Positions 24,557-35,474 are shown, counted from the first letter of the stretch. The stretch is DNA of 64,000 nt from Puccinia triticina (GCF_026914185.1 NC_070571.1:1612001-1676000), one strand, 5' to 3'. Notes: generated by a model from the sequence alone, not told the origin. Numbers and translations are program-made.

Positions 24557-24617
24557 GGTGTGGTGGTGGTTGCGGGTCGAAGTGGCTGTCCTCCCCTAAC
24601 CACTTAGCACGCACAGA

Positions 24618-26206
24618 ATGGAGTTCGGCTCAGGAAGACTGGCCAGCTATCTGTTCAGCTTCTTCAGCAGACAACGAGTGCCGCCAGAAGAAGAACCGCA
24701 GGAAGAAGAACAAGCGCAGGAAGAACAACAACAGGAAGAACAAGAACAAGAACCGCAGGAAGAAGAACAAGAACAACAACAACAACAACAACAACAACCC
24801 CTCCCAACCGCATTCCAGCCACACTTCCCATCACTCAACAGACCAACAACAACAACAACAACAACAACCACCACCACCAGAACCAGAACCAGAACCAGAA
24901 CGACTAGAACACGAACCACCCGCCCCAGAACACTCTACCTCGGCCCAGGACACTCCCTCAGCAGCAAACCCACTCAACAACAACAACACCAACAACAACA
25001 ACAACAACAACAACCAACACAAAACCATGCACTCAACCTCATCAAGAACACCACCCCGCTCAGACCGAGCCCACTCCGCAACGTCACCCTAGGTAAGCCA
25101 CACAACCCCAAACAACACAACACTCAGCTAACCCTGCCGTCCCCAGCCACCAGAACACCCCCCGAGACACACCCGACGCCGGCCAAGAAGCGCAAGCTGA
25201 AGCCCGCCTCAGCCATCATGTCCGCCGTCATCAACCAGGTCAACCGCGAGATCCAGACACGCTCCCCCGCGCCCTCGCCCATCAAGCCCGCCGAGGTCAT
25301 CAACCCCTACGCCAGCCTCCAGCGCCGGCCCAAGCAGCCTCCGCCGAACGACCCCGCCCAGGCCCCGGGGGAGAGCGAGGCGCGCAAACGCAGGCTCGAC
25401 GGCTGGCTCCATCCGGACACCCCGTCTGAGACCCGCACCCCACCACAGCCGCCGGCCGAAGCCATCCTCCAGCAAACCATGCCCAAGGTAACCCCCCCCC
25501 CCCCCCCCCTCTGGTCTGCAGAGAGAGCCAAGCCCAGCGCTGACTTGCCCCGCAGGCCTACCGCCAGGACGCCCCCGCCAGGCCCAAGCGCAAGACCGGC
25601 CAGGTCGGCTCGCTCCCCGAGCGCCTCCTCAAGAAACAGAAGCTGCGCGAGGAACGCTTGCGCGCACGCTCCCCCGCCGAGCCTGCCCGACGAAGCCCAC
25701 CGACTGCGGTGCCCGGGCCGCCCGCGGAGACCGAGCGGCCGACCAAGCACACCCCAGGTACACACGCGTCTCTCTCTCTCTCTGCCCCTCCTGGGTCTGT
25801 CTGACACTTGTTTCCAGTCACTGCAGCCGCCCCCAACCCTTCGCCCGACGCCGCCCCACCGACAGGCCCCCCGCCCACCCTCACGCTCACCGCGCCTGCA
25901 GCCACTCCCCTAGTCCGTCCGCCCCTCCCCGCTGCCCCGGCGTCCCCGAAACTCACCCTCCTCTCTCCCCAGCAGCAGCACGCCGAGGCCCCCGCCAAGC
26001 CCCGCGCCGCCGTCATCGCCACCGTCCGCGCCCTCCCGCCCCACCACCTCCGCGCGTCCTACGACCTGCTCCGCGGCTTCTGCGCCCCCCGGCCCCCCGC
26101 GCCTCCCGGCCTCCTGGGGGGCCCAGGCGACGGCCCGGTCGAGCACGTCTTGGCCCGCGTCCGCGCCGTCGAGTGCCCACGGCTGCCCACTTTCCTCCTC
26201 TCTTAA
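24618..26206 (+). CDS. low-complexity basic protein, probably nuclear
   Basis: Not recognised. The frame begins MEFGSGRLASYLFSFFSRQR, a possible amphipathic helix. It continues through Glu/Gln-, Thr/Arg- and Gln-rich tracts encoded by CAA/CAG/GAA repeats. A 54-nt GTAAGC...CCCAG intron near 25092-25145 is in frame. The next exon has nuclear-localisation-like KKRKLK and ARKRRLDGWLHP. Further introns (25489 to 25555, with CTGAC branch; 25758 to 25817, starting GTACAC) connect a Lys/Arg-rich segment (KRKTGQVGSLPERLLKKQ) and a Pro/Ala-rich segment. The last part has a more ordered look (ALPPHHLRASYDLLRGF) and the stop is at 26206. Head-to-head with argJ, it likely shares its promoter. A chromatin, nuclear-pore or chromosome-passenger role is possible but unsupported. 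Confidence 0.55.
24660..25020 (+). repeat. trinucleotide-rich coding repeats (CAA/CAG/GAA)
   Basis: Runs of CAA, CAG, GAA and AAC triplets encode Glu/Gln tracts in the gene above and are likely length-variable between strains. Confidence 0.85.
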
Positions 26207-26591
26207 CTCTTCTGTCTCGGCTCGTCGTCCATCCTTGCAATCGCTATCCATATGTGTCATCGGAGTCCGCAAGCCCCAGGCCTCACTCTCTGTCGTCGGG
26301 GTGTGGGCTGCTGGGCCTCAGGCGTGCCCGCGGCGAGGCTGCCAGAGCCGCTGAATCGCCGCACGACGTGGCTGGCATGTCGTCCTGTCGAGAAGACACC
26401 TACTTGGGTCTAGTCTCTGTTGGCGATCAAGTGCCCTTCTTTGTTCATAGACAAATACAGTGTGCAATGTAAAACCTGCACTACAAAATTGAAAATAAAT
26501 ATTTAAAAAAGGGGGAGATGGAGCAGCCCCGCGGTCGGCAATCATACTGGCACACGGGAATCGATACCCGGAGATAAACAGTGTGTATATG

Positions 26592-26671
26592 GGCCTTATG
26601 GTCTAGTCGTATGATTCTCCCTTTGGGTCCAACATTGGGAGAGGTCTCGGGTTCAATTCCCGATGAGGCCC
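26592..26671 (+). tRNA. tRNA-Pro (anticodon UGG), 8-nt intron
   Basis: Acceptor GGCCTTA pairs with TGAGGCC, with C73 as discriminator. Anticodon stem CTCCC/GGGAG frames loop TTTGGG-T with anticodon TGG at 26624-26626. An 8-nt intron (26628-26635) sits after position 37, the canonical place. The T-arm is CTCGGGTTCAATTCCCGA. A T-run for Pol III stop follows within 20 bp. The mature sequence is 72 nt and identical to the copy at 30494. Confidence 0.95.
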
Positions 26672-28956
26672 TTTGCTTTTGACACTTTTTTTGCAGCATT
26701 GGACATCCCCACAACACCGTCCTCTGTATACTTCCCGAGTGTGGAAGCACGTCGGCGAGTTTTCTTTGTCAGGCAAGTTGGGCTTTTTTTACTTTTGAGG
26801 GTTTTGGCAGATCCGGGCGCAAATCATGTGTATTTGATGTCTATCCGAGGTTTGCCTTGGCGGATGGCCAGGCCAACCCCAGTCTCCTCCAGAAAACGCG
26901 CATGACCGACGCAGACCTGCGCAAAAGCCGCGTTCATGATCTGGGCCCGAGCCATCACTGAAGTGAACCGAGACTGCTCTCGCCAACCAGACGCGCCGGG
27001 CCCTACAAACCGGCACACAAGCTGCAGCAATCGTGGAATACACTTCAGCCAGGATTGCATCGGGCGAGGTAGGAGAAGTCCATCCAAAAAATCATGTCAA
27101 ATCAGATCCATCCAGCTTCTTGGTACAATGACAATGGAAGACTTTTGCCATGGGTTGAGGTCTGCAGACCCTGAGGCTGCGGGATCAGATCTATTATAAC
27201 TTACCTGGGTCCCTCACCACAGGAGGGGTGTTGTGATAGGCCCCTAAAAACCCCCTATAAATGGGTGGCATGTAAAATCCTGAATTTTGCCAAAAGTCAT
27301 ACATTGGGTTGCACCGGGGATAGGCCTTTTTTTGGCTGATTCATACATTTTTGTGTGTGGCCTTATGTTGTGTGCAGGCTCCCATGTGCATAGTTTACAC
27401 GTACCTGTCACAGACAGCACTCTCAAGGTTTGAGAGCCTGGAGATCCCAGACTGCGTCCTCATCCTGCAATCTACCATCTTGGATCCAGAACCCCCAGAC
27501 CCCATCTTCTCCTCCCCAAACAGACCCCCAGTCTTGTTTCAAACACTTTCCCCTCACCTAGACACCTGACTCTCACTGCTACTCATGATTCTGCACTGAA
27601 AAAAAGAAAGAAAAAAAACTCAGACATGTCTTTACTGTTAGAGTTTGAAACCTGTTGTCCTGGTCAAGGGAGGCTTGAGGAGGAGCTAGGGACTTTTTAC
27701 AGTTGGCATCTGCAGAGCTTTATTTTTTTACTTGCTTGACTTTATTTAACCTGACAACATTGGCAGAGCTGCAGAGTGGATTTCTCCGAATCACCCAACT
27801 TTCACCGGGGTAATCTTGCGGAGGAGTGGCCCGGACACTTTCTTGTTGTGTTACCGGGAGCGTAGCGGGAGGTGGGTGGAGTCCATGGAACCGCCCAGCC
27901 CCTCCCTGTACGCGCCAAGCCCAAGCACGCATGTGGATTTGGCTGCTGTACGCGCCCAAGGCCCCTGGCGCCGGAGATAGCGGCGTGCAGGGACTGGGGA
28001 GGTCGTTGGCTACCTCGCAGAGAACTCAGGGTCTGAAGCTCCCTCAGAGACCTTCCCTCCCTCCGCCAACTCCCTTGTGCCGACTTCCCTCGCTCACTTC
28101 CTGTCTCTACCTCAGCTCCCCTGGGTTTCGCCACCCCCCCCCCGGTTCAGAATTTTCACAACCGTCCCACCCGCCCTGCTCAAATCTAGGAAGGGCTAGA
28201 CACTCACGTTCGCGAGTGGGTCTAGCGCCTTCACCCTCACACCCTCCGGGGGCTTTCTGCTCCGGGAGGATCCGGTCCACTGCCTTCCCCTCCCACTGGG
28301 ACTTCTCTCCGTCAAGTACCCCCTCCCGGGGCACTTTGTACAGTGAGAAGCGTTCCGGGGACGCAGCTCTAGGACCGGGGACAATTCCTCCCCCCGTCCC
28401 ACACACGAGAGTCTTGGGAAGTCACTCCCTGACTTCCAGGGCTCTCACAATGTGAGCAGTCAGCTATGCTGGCGGCCTAGATCATGAGAGAGCACAGAGT
28501 GGTTCACGACCGCGTCCTCCGAGCGTGGTGGCGCGGCTGTGCCCGCGGGGAGCGCTCAAGAAGAGCTGCGCGTTCCCCCGCCCTGATCTCCCCAACCCAA
28601 ACCAGACCTCCCCACGGCGTCCAGGTGAGAATGGATCCACTACACCGGTCATCACCTGGAATACATAAATACCTCCATAAGACAGCTCATTGGTTCAAGT
28701 ACACACTCAGCTCAATGAAACGGTCATCAGTTGGAGTACACACTCCACTTGTCATTGATGACCCCACCCTCATCAATTTTTTACCCTCCATTCCATGACT
28801 GGTCAACACCGGCCATTGATTGGACATACTCTATGTTGTGGTGTGGGGTGTGTTGAGTTGTCTGTTAGTCTGCTACCATGATGTATCACCACAGTATGGA
28901 GGGCTGTTGGATTGACCCATGAGCACTACCAACCAACCACCCAGCTGGCAGCCACA
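26672..28956. other. gene-poor interval
   Basis: A GC-rich patch at 27.8-28.6 kb gives long frames on both strands with no motif. A frame at 27087-26824 (-) looks partly protein-like (RFTSVMARAQIMNAAFAQ) but has no supported continuation. Nothing else is supported. Confidence 0.4.
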
Positions 28957-28964
28957 AGCGTCTG

Positions 28965-29043
28965 TAGCCTAGTTGGTAAAGGCAGCACTCTAGTATGTGT
29001 CTCAGCATAGCTGAGGTCGTGAGTTTGACTCTCACCAGACACA
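28965..29043 (+). repeat. tRNA-like Pol III unit, possible SINE head
   Basis: An A-box-like TAGCCTAGTTGGTAAAGGC with a good D-arm and a perfect T-arm (GTGAG-TTTGACT-CTCAC) are present. The acceptor arms pair with one mismatch. The anticodon arm cannot be folded canonically; the middle holds CTCAGC-ATA-GCTGAG. This is more likely a tRNA-derived SINE or dead tRNA than a working gene. Confidence 0.4.
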
Positions 29044-30493
29044 TCTTCATTTTACAGTCTCTACAGGGTGTGCAAACTCCACATTTGGAGTATGGAGCAG
29101 TCAAGAGGCGGGCAGCCAGGAGCAATCAAGACAAGATTTTTTCCCGGTACAACACTCTACATACACCCCACGGTACACACTTGGTCATTGAGTGGATAAC
29201 CAACACCCCACCACTCAATGACTCAAGCTCACCTGTTGCACTTGTGACAGATAGATACAACAACTGAAGAAGAGAACTTCATGTCTCTACTACAGAAGAA
29301 AATACAAGTCTCAAATAAACTATTTAGATGAAAAAACTCTAGAACTACATGTCTAGATAGAATAATTATGAGCTACATGTCTTAATTAACTATTATTTTT
29401 ATGAAAATAATAATGACATAAATTGAGAATAAAGATCATAAGATATTTCAGACTGAGAGTGACTAGGATTCTACCATTTACCCAATCCTTTTTTGAAAAA
29501 TATCAGCTAATTGTTCCTTAGTCATGCCCCAGATCAGGTCTGTCTTCATTGTCATCAGTACAACCAACCTGGGGATTCAGCCGGCACTCCAACTTGCACT
29601 CCAGTTGGTGCTGCAATTATAACTCCAAATGGCACTCTAGTGTGGCCTCTCATTCTCTCTGGCTGATAACCAGACAAAGCTTGCAAGTTTGATTCCTGCC
29701 AGAGCGCAGCATATTTTTGTTGGAGCGCAGGACCAGGGTCACTAGGATCAAATGAAGGAAAGTACCATAACCCCCAAAGTGATAAGTTACTGAGGCTCCA
29801 GAAGAATTATCCCCCATCTCTATTACTTTACCCCTCCCCCAAAAAATGAGCATAAAAAAAACAGTGAAAGTACATTGCTTTACACCTGAATTGGTCTAAG
29901 CTGATAAAATTCCAAAATTTGGCTCACAAAAAATGTTCAAAATATGCAATAAGCAGGCTGTGATGTAAAGTAGTGTATCTGCCCACCACTGATAATTGGA
30001 TACAGCTTCTGGGCAGGTAAGGTCCCAATTGCTAATCTCATTACACCAATATGCAAAAATACCCCTTTTTTAACAAGCTATACCACAGTGCATGAAATTC
30101 AATAAGGTTCAGGAAGTCTTAATCCAGTAGGGTGTTCAAATTCAAAATAAATAAAAAAATCAAATCATAAAATCACAACATTTTTGATTGATAAATCTGT
30201 ATGTACCATTTAAGATTCATTGCTCTGTTTTAAGTTCTTGGATGGCACATTTTTTCCCAGCTCCAAACTTTATGCTGCTGTGATTTTATGCAAGTCAATT
30301 ACTTTGAATTCCCCTAGCAAGTGCAATCAACTTCATCCAGAATCACACTACAGGCACCTTTCTGTTGCTACAGTCCAGATTATAACCATCAAAGGCAGGC
30401 ACTACTATGAAATTACTTGCTGTGCATCTGATTTGTCAGGTGGTGCTGCGGAGGAGAGCCTGGTAAATACAAATATCAGTGCCGGTCCATACA
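29044..30493. other. AT-rich gene-poor interval
   Basis: No coding signal. A second weak tRNA-like relic lies near 29640-29705 (stem TCTGG/CCAGA and a B-box-like GTTTGATTCC). A CACTACAGGCA word at 30346 matches the end of the CACTA-type MITE at 63.3 kb. Confidence 0.4.
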
Positions 30494-30585
30494 GGCCTTA
30501 TGGTCTAGTCGTATGATTCTCCCTTTGGGTTGGTTCATCGAACTCTGCCTGGGAGAGGTCTCGGGTTCAATTCCCGATGAGGCCC
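30494..30585 (+). tRNA. tRNA-Pro (anticodon UGG), 20-nt intron
   Basis: Same 72-nt mature sequence as the copy at 26592, with anticodon TGG at 30526-30528. The intron (30530-30549) is 20 nt instead of 8 and unrelated in sequence. The acceptor, D-arm, anticodon stem and T-arm are all intact. Flanking DNA is not similar, so the two genes are not a recent tandem duplication. Confidence 0.95.
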
Positions 30586-30756
30586 TCATTTTTGGCCGAT
30601 TGAGGTTGTTTTTTACGTCTTGAATCCACCCACGCACCTTTGCTCAGCTCCTCGTAATCTAGGGGTAATTACTGTAAGACGTGAACATTGGATGTGTTGA
30701 TTCACAAATGATAACAAAACAGAGGGATTGGATCTGAGGACAACCATAAAGAAGAA

Positions 30757-32250
30757 TCACAATTGAGAGAACGCTTTTGATTTGAATTTTTTGTTGATTC
30801 GTTCAGTGGGTCGGAAGGTGAACTGGTTGCCGAAGATCTTGAACACCAGGAAACTTGATTCTTCATTACTATTTTTCTCGTCAGTATGCGTGGTCGTCGC
30901 CGACGGTGATCGGAGTAAAGGTAGTGACATTTGGAAGATGGTGTGAGCCTTGGGAATAGCTTTTATTTGGGGAAATGTACGATAATGTTGTTATTATGGC
31001 GAAAAAAAAATCACAAATAAGTTGAAAGGATTCGGAATTTAAATTGGATTCAAGATGAAAGAGAAATACAATCAAAAAGAAACAACGAGGCTGACTTTTT
31101 ATTCGGTTGTCGTCCTGTATCAATTTGAATGTTTGTTCAGATTCCTGAATTACGATCCCTTGCAAATTGACCAATGAAGGATTCTTAGCCTTGTGGACTA
31201 ACATTTGGTTGTACAAAGAAGACGGCAATAAGCAATGACCTCGCGAGTTTCAAATAAATGATAAAGTGAAAATGCCTGTGTACCGAGCAAGTGAGCGCCA
31301 TGATAATCTGCCTTGAGTAGTTTGGATTGGATAGCCGCCATTGAGGGCATCCCTGCGAATTTCTCCGATCGAAAAAGGGGACCTTCGGTGGGAATAGTCA
31401 GGATGGTTGTCTGTTCGTCCAGGTTCTTCAAGCGAAGCTCTAACAGCTCGGACATGTAGCCAAGCCATAGTTGGTGCAGTGGTACAAAGTCTTGATACCT
31501 ATTCATTTAATTAGGTATACAGATCTATCAGTTTGGATCCTTCATCAAGCCATTTCCACCGTGCCCACTCAGGCGACTGTTCATTTTGGCTGAATTGAAA
31601 ATATGTACCGGTATCGTTTTTGTTCGACTTCAATCAATCTTTCTAGTTCAAGGAATCGGACTTGTCTTTCGGTTGGGCATTTCCTCTTTGGCTTGAAGCT
31701 GCCGATTTGAGTATTCCTCTACAGATGAAAAAAAAAAAAAATCATCGGACCAATGGTAAGTTCTTTTTACAATTGAAAACGCTGTGTTCAGAGGGGGTTG
31801 AAGCAAAGTGAAGTTACCGATCGAGATTGGTCGGTTGGATGCAAGGCAAGATGTCGACTGTTGACTTTACTTTGGTAATTTCTCTCGAGATTAGGGATGG
31901 GTTCCGGTACGATTGTTGAGATGATTTGTTTGACCGATAACGAGCCAGTCTTTGGATCCCAGATCGGATTATCAATCCCTTCGCTCACTTCTTTTTTCCT
32001 CTACCACGATCATCCCATCCAAACGTCAGTGCGGACCATTCCATAAGAGGTAACATCAGAAACAGAGGATCAGCCCGCGCGTAGAAAAGCAACATCTGAC
32101 AGAGGTTTATCTCATCTTCCTTTTTTTTGTTTTTGTTGGTGGAAAGCACGACAGTACCTTTTTCTTCACAAACTTCGGTTCAGCGTACAGATCCTGCACA
32201 GTTTCCTTTGAGGACGAAGCGTTATCCGTTGCCGTTTGGTTCATGTTCAT
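30757..32250 (-). CDS. POP4: ribonuclease P/MRP protein subunit POP4 (Rpp29)
   Basis: Protein subunit of RNase P and RNase MRP, which process pre-tRNA 5' ends and pre-rRNA in the nucleus. Six exons give one continuous frame of 301 residues: 32250-32158, 32000-31818, 31718-31609, 31498-31284, 31197-31096 and 30959-30757. All junctions are GT-AG and phase-consistent. The N-terminus is polar and basic (KFVKKKRKKE). The middle carries LHQLWLGYMSELLEL and KLLKADYHGAHL. The UPF0086/Rpp29 core follows as AKNPSLVNLQGIVIQESEQ and TFKLIQDDNRIKTIPK, then the C-terminal strand FKIFGNQFTFRPTERINKKF. These are the family hallmarks. The start is the first of two nearby ATGs (MNMNQ). A Gypsy element begins 186 bp upstream of this ATG, so the promoter is probably altered or supplied by the LTR. 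Confidence 0.93.
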
Positions 32251-32436
32251 CTTAATCCATACTTTCGATGCGACAAATGGCGCGAAGAGTCTGTTGGTGA
32301 AGGTGTGACAGGCCAATTAAGAATGCGTGACACGCGGAAGGACGGTTCAGATTTGACGGTGACCGCATCTGCCCCGCCGCGCTGCTTGCTGGTTTCGAAA
32401 ATCTCCCCGACCGTCGACCGATGCGGATGCTCGGAG

Positions 32437-32858
32437 TGTAGTCGGGCAGGCTACAAGGCTATGAAAATGGGCCTGCGGCGGAGCAAAGCTACACGCGGCT
32501 AAATGACAAAGAAGAGGTGTCTGGATTTCCAACGACAGGGGATGGATGCGGGAAACAGACATACAAGAGAGGCCCTTTTATAAGGGCCGACAATGGAAAA
32601 GAGAACCAAACAACAAGAAGAAAACGATGAATGATAATTCAACGGTACAGACAATATGGGCGTGTACAGGTCACGCCTTGTCTGAGAAAAGAAAGAAGAA
32701 ACGAAACCAACAACCCTTTGCGTGCAGTACGCAGGGGCTTCGGCACCTCTAACTCCTGGCTCGTGCGGAGCCGGAGCCGGAGCCGGAAAAACCTAACACG
32801 CGTACAGCGCGCCCCTAGTATGGGCGCCTGTCGCGTAGCCAATTGTAGCACGGCTACA
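32437..32858 (-). repeat. Gypsy 3' LTR
   Basis: 422 bp, TG...CA ends, near-identical to 39400-39821. Next to POP4's upstream region. Confidence 0.95.
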
Positions 32859-32859
32859 A

Positions 32860-32871
32860 CCGCCCCCCCCT
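32860..32871 (-). other. Gypsy polypurine tract
   Basis: On the minus strand AGGGGGGGGCGG directly abuts the 3' LTR and overlaps the integrase stop codon. It is the expected plus-strand primer position. Confidence 0.75.
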
Positions 32872-34240
32872 AGACAGGGGCTGCCCCAGCACCTTCCGGG
32901 AGCAGCTGGCCGTCAAAACGGACGCGTATCTTCCGCGCCGGCTGAGCCGGGGTAGCCGGAGAATCAGTAACCGACGGGGCCAGAGGCCTTCCGGCACCTT
33001 TAACCTTTTTAGCCTTTACCGGCTTAGATAACTTTGCCACCGAAGTGGTCTTCTTAAGCAGGGCCTTGGCCACGCGGGCCTCAGCCTGCCGCTCCCGCTG
33101 AGCAATTGCGGGGGGCGTCGCCCACATCCCATTGACCACCAAAGATTGTAGGGACACCGGCTTCAAGCTATCTCCGTTCACGGGCCTCGAGTATTTGTCG
33201 CCATTTTGGTCGTTAAGAATAAAAGCATTATTCGGCAAAATTGCCTTGATCTCGAAGGGGCCGAACCAACGTGGGCTGCCCTTCGTGTGCTCCTTGTTGC
33301 GAAGTTTAACAGATTGGCCCACAACAAGGGCGTCTACATCGCGAGCAAACCTAGTTTTATTATCGAAAGCGGCTTTATTGGCCTCGGCGCGAATGGCAGT
33401 ATTACCTGCTGCCGCCAACCTGAGCTTATTAAGCTCCTCAATCCTGGCAGCTAATTCATGCTCGCCAGGACAGGCCTCATCTGCGGCGACCATGCGTCGC
33501 TTATCACCCAACAGCGGTGGTTTTACACCATAAACAAGCTCGAAGGGCGAGAACTTACTACTATCACTTGCGTGAATCCTAGTAGAGAATAGAGCAGCGG
33601 GGAGAAAATCCTCCCACCGTTTGGGGTCCCCAGTTGTATTCAGGCGGAAAAGAGCCTTCTCCAGGATACCATTAAACCGTTCACATTTCCCGTTGGTACG
33701 GGGGTGATAACCAGAAGTATTAAGCTTCTTAACTCCTGCCTTGGCCAAAAAGCTGGCAAACCCGGCAGACAAAAAGTTAGACCCGCGGTCCGTGAGGAAT
33801 TCGCGAGGTAACCCAAAAGGGGTGATCACATGATCAAACACGGCTTCTGCGATAGCATCTGCCGTAGCGTTTTTTAGAGGGATGGCTATTGGCCAGGATG
33901 TACAATGGTCGACAATAGTCAAGATCCAATTGTATCCCGCCTTATAACTCTCCGGCATCTTAATGAAGTCGGAGGACCACCGCTCAAACGGCATCACCGC
34001 AGGCAAAGGGACCTGAAGTCCTGTTTCCTGCGACGCGTGCGCACGCTCATGCACTTGGCACGGCGCACAAGTGGCAATATAACTTTTAACATCCTTGTAC
34101 TGTCTGGGCCACCAACCTCGGCCACGCAGCACCTGTAGTGTGCAGTCACGGCCACGGTGACCTAAATCATCATGAACCGCTCGAAGTAGATCGAACCGGT
34201 GTGCTAGCGGGATAAACGGTGAGCGTTGTGGTGTGCCAAA
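32870..34240 (-). CDS. Gypsy pol, integrase part
   Basis: C-terminal piece of pol, cut from the rest by the insertion at 34241-35474. It shows the His-His-Cys-Cys zinc-binding region (DDLGHRGRDC ... CAPC) and the DDE core: Asp in WSSDFIKM, Asp in FLTDRGSNF and Glu in NGKCERFNG. A GPFEIKAILPNN motif and a basic Lys/Pro-rich tail follow. The frame is open to the insertion point (about 457 codons) and matches the frame of the upstream pol piece, so no other damage is seen. The stop codon TAG lies at 32870-32872. Confidence 0.92.
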   Translation of the reverse strand, partial: FGTPQRSPFIPLAHRFDLLRAVHDDLGHRGRDCTLQVLRGRGWWPRQYKDVKSYIATCAPCQVHERAHASQETGLQVPLPAVMPFERWSSDFIKMPESYKAGYNWILTIVDHCTSWPIAIPLKNATADAIAEAVFDHVITPFGLPREFLTDRGSNFLSAGFASFLAKAGVKKLNTSGYHPRTNGKCERFNGILEKALFRLNTTGDPKRWEDFLPAALFSTRIHASDSSKFSPFELVYGVKPPLLGDKRRMVAADEACPGEHELAARIEELNKLRLAAAGNTAIRAEANKAAFDNKTRFARDVDALVVGQSVKLRNKEHTKGSPRWFGPFEIKAILPNNAFILNDQNGDKYSRPVNGDSLKPVSLQSLVVNGMWATPPAIAQRERQAEARVAKALLKKTTSVAKLSKPVKAKKVKGAGRPLAPSVTDSPATPAQPARKIRVRFDGQLLPEGAGAAPV

Positions 34241-35474
34241 TGTGTTTCAAGTATCAAATCACATAAAGTCACAGTTTACTATTGAGAAGGAGACATATTT
34301 CTAGATGTATTATTGCATAATTGGATTCTACAGGTCATATAACCCCTAGTCACTCACTGGAACCACTAGGCTAGCTGCACTCAGTCAAAAGTTACTAGTA
34401 TTATACTGTGTTCATAAGCATAATTACATACTGTAGAGATATTTTGATAGTACATATTATAGAATTAGACTCAAGGACATATTTGTAGTGTATGTAGTGG
34501 CGTGGTTTGGCTCTTCCCATGGCATGGTTCCACCTGTGGACACCTCCAGGGTTGTTGTTTGTCTCCACCCACGTACCACAGCATGGCTCCACCTGTGGAC
34601 ACCTCCATAATTGTGTAGGCGCCATGGACACCACCACGTGGACACCACATGGACACCACAACCACAACCACGTGGGTACCATATGGACACCACCACCACA
34701 ACCACGTGGATACCATCACCACATGGACACCTGTGTGGTGGTCACACCAGCAAAAATCCCTCACAAGGATCCCCACCAGCAAAAATCCCTCACATTTTAC
34801 TATAAAAGGAGGAGATTTTCCCTCCTCAGTTTTCGGCATGCCACTCAGGCAATCCTAACCAGAACACACATCTCACTCAGAGTTACTAGTCACATCCACA
34901 TAAAATCCAGTAGTGTGATCTCAATCAAGTTGCCCATCAACATCTTTCATGCCTCAGAGTAGTTCTAAGTAGTCAAGTAGCAAGCATCACCCACTTGTGC
35001 TCTTAACAAGTCAGAGTGATCTTAACCCATTGTGCTCTTAACTGAAGGTTAAGGAAGAGGGCAAAGACACTTTGAATAGTTCACATATAACATCAGTTCT
35101 CTCACAAGTTTTGTATCAGTTTATCTCCACCTTTCATATCACAAACATATAAAACCATATAAAACATATCTTACGTTAAAGACTCATTTCCATTATCTGA
35201 CTCAAGGCTGCTGTAAAACCACTCTAACTCCATTTCCCATACAAAATCCACTTTCTGCTGAATTCAAGTTTGATCTAGGTCTGATAAGAGACTGCTGCAC
35301 ATAGTTTTCTCTATCATTAGTTTTGCCACAACAATAAATAAATTTGTTGTGATAGCTCTTGTGTAGTATCATAGAGGGGCAGGTCTTTCAAACCACCCGT
35401 AACAGTTGTAATAGCTTCTTACATCTTTGAAATATTATAACTGGTATTTCCCCCTCGCAGAACTGCCACCCGTC
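34241..35474. mobile_element. nested insertion in Gypsy pol, probable solo LTR
   Basis: A 1234-bp insert flanked by CCAAA on both sides (34236-34240 and 35475-35479), which is a 5-bp target duplication. Pol is in frame across the duplication. The insert begins TGTGTTTC. It contains variable short repeats of GTGGACACC/CCACGTGG words (34.5-34.75 kb) and a TATA-like TATAAAAGG (34801) after a doubled CACCAGCAAAAATCCCTCA. No coding sequence. The right end is not a clean CA, so the exact terminus is uncertain. Confidence 0.7.
34500..34760 (+). repeat. short imperfect repeats in U3 of nested LTR
   Basis: Many copies of ATGGACACCAC / CACCTGTGGACACCTCC / ACAACCACGTGG in irregular order. Confidence 0.75.

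Noticed and set aside
23312..24607. 431-codon open frame on the plus strand opposite argJ
   Set aside because: A Gly/Val/Glu-rich mirror of the GC-biased argJ codons; no motif of its own, while the minus strand has all ArgJ signatures.
23160..24614. 484-codon minus-strand frame overlapping argJ
   Set aside because: Arg/Pro/His-rich composition typical of a wrong frame in GC-rich DNA; it contains no ArgJ motif.
25307..26272. Long minus-strand frames opposite the low-complexity gene
   Set aside because: Gly/Arg-rich shadows of the plus-strand coding sequence, not splice-consistent.
26540..26580. T-arm-like GGGTATCGATTCCCG on the minus strand before the first tRNA-Pro
   Set aside because: No matching acceptor, D-arm or anticodon arm could be assembled around it; probably a chance hairpin or tRNA fragment.
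27826..28455. 209-codon plus-strand frame in a GC-rich patch
   Set aside because: An equally good frame exists on the other strand; Pro/Ser-rich with no domain, intron signal or start context.
32107..32157. Unspliced extension of POP4 exon 1 (SCFPPTKTKKRKMR)
   Set aside because: Replaced by a GTACTG...GGTAG intron that connects in phase to the conserved next exon.
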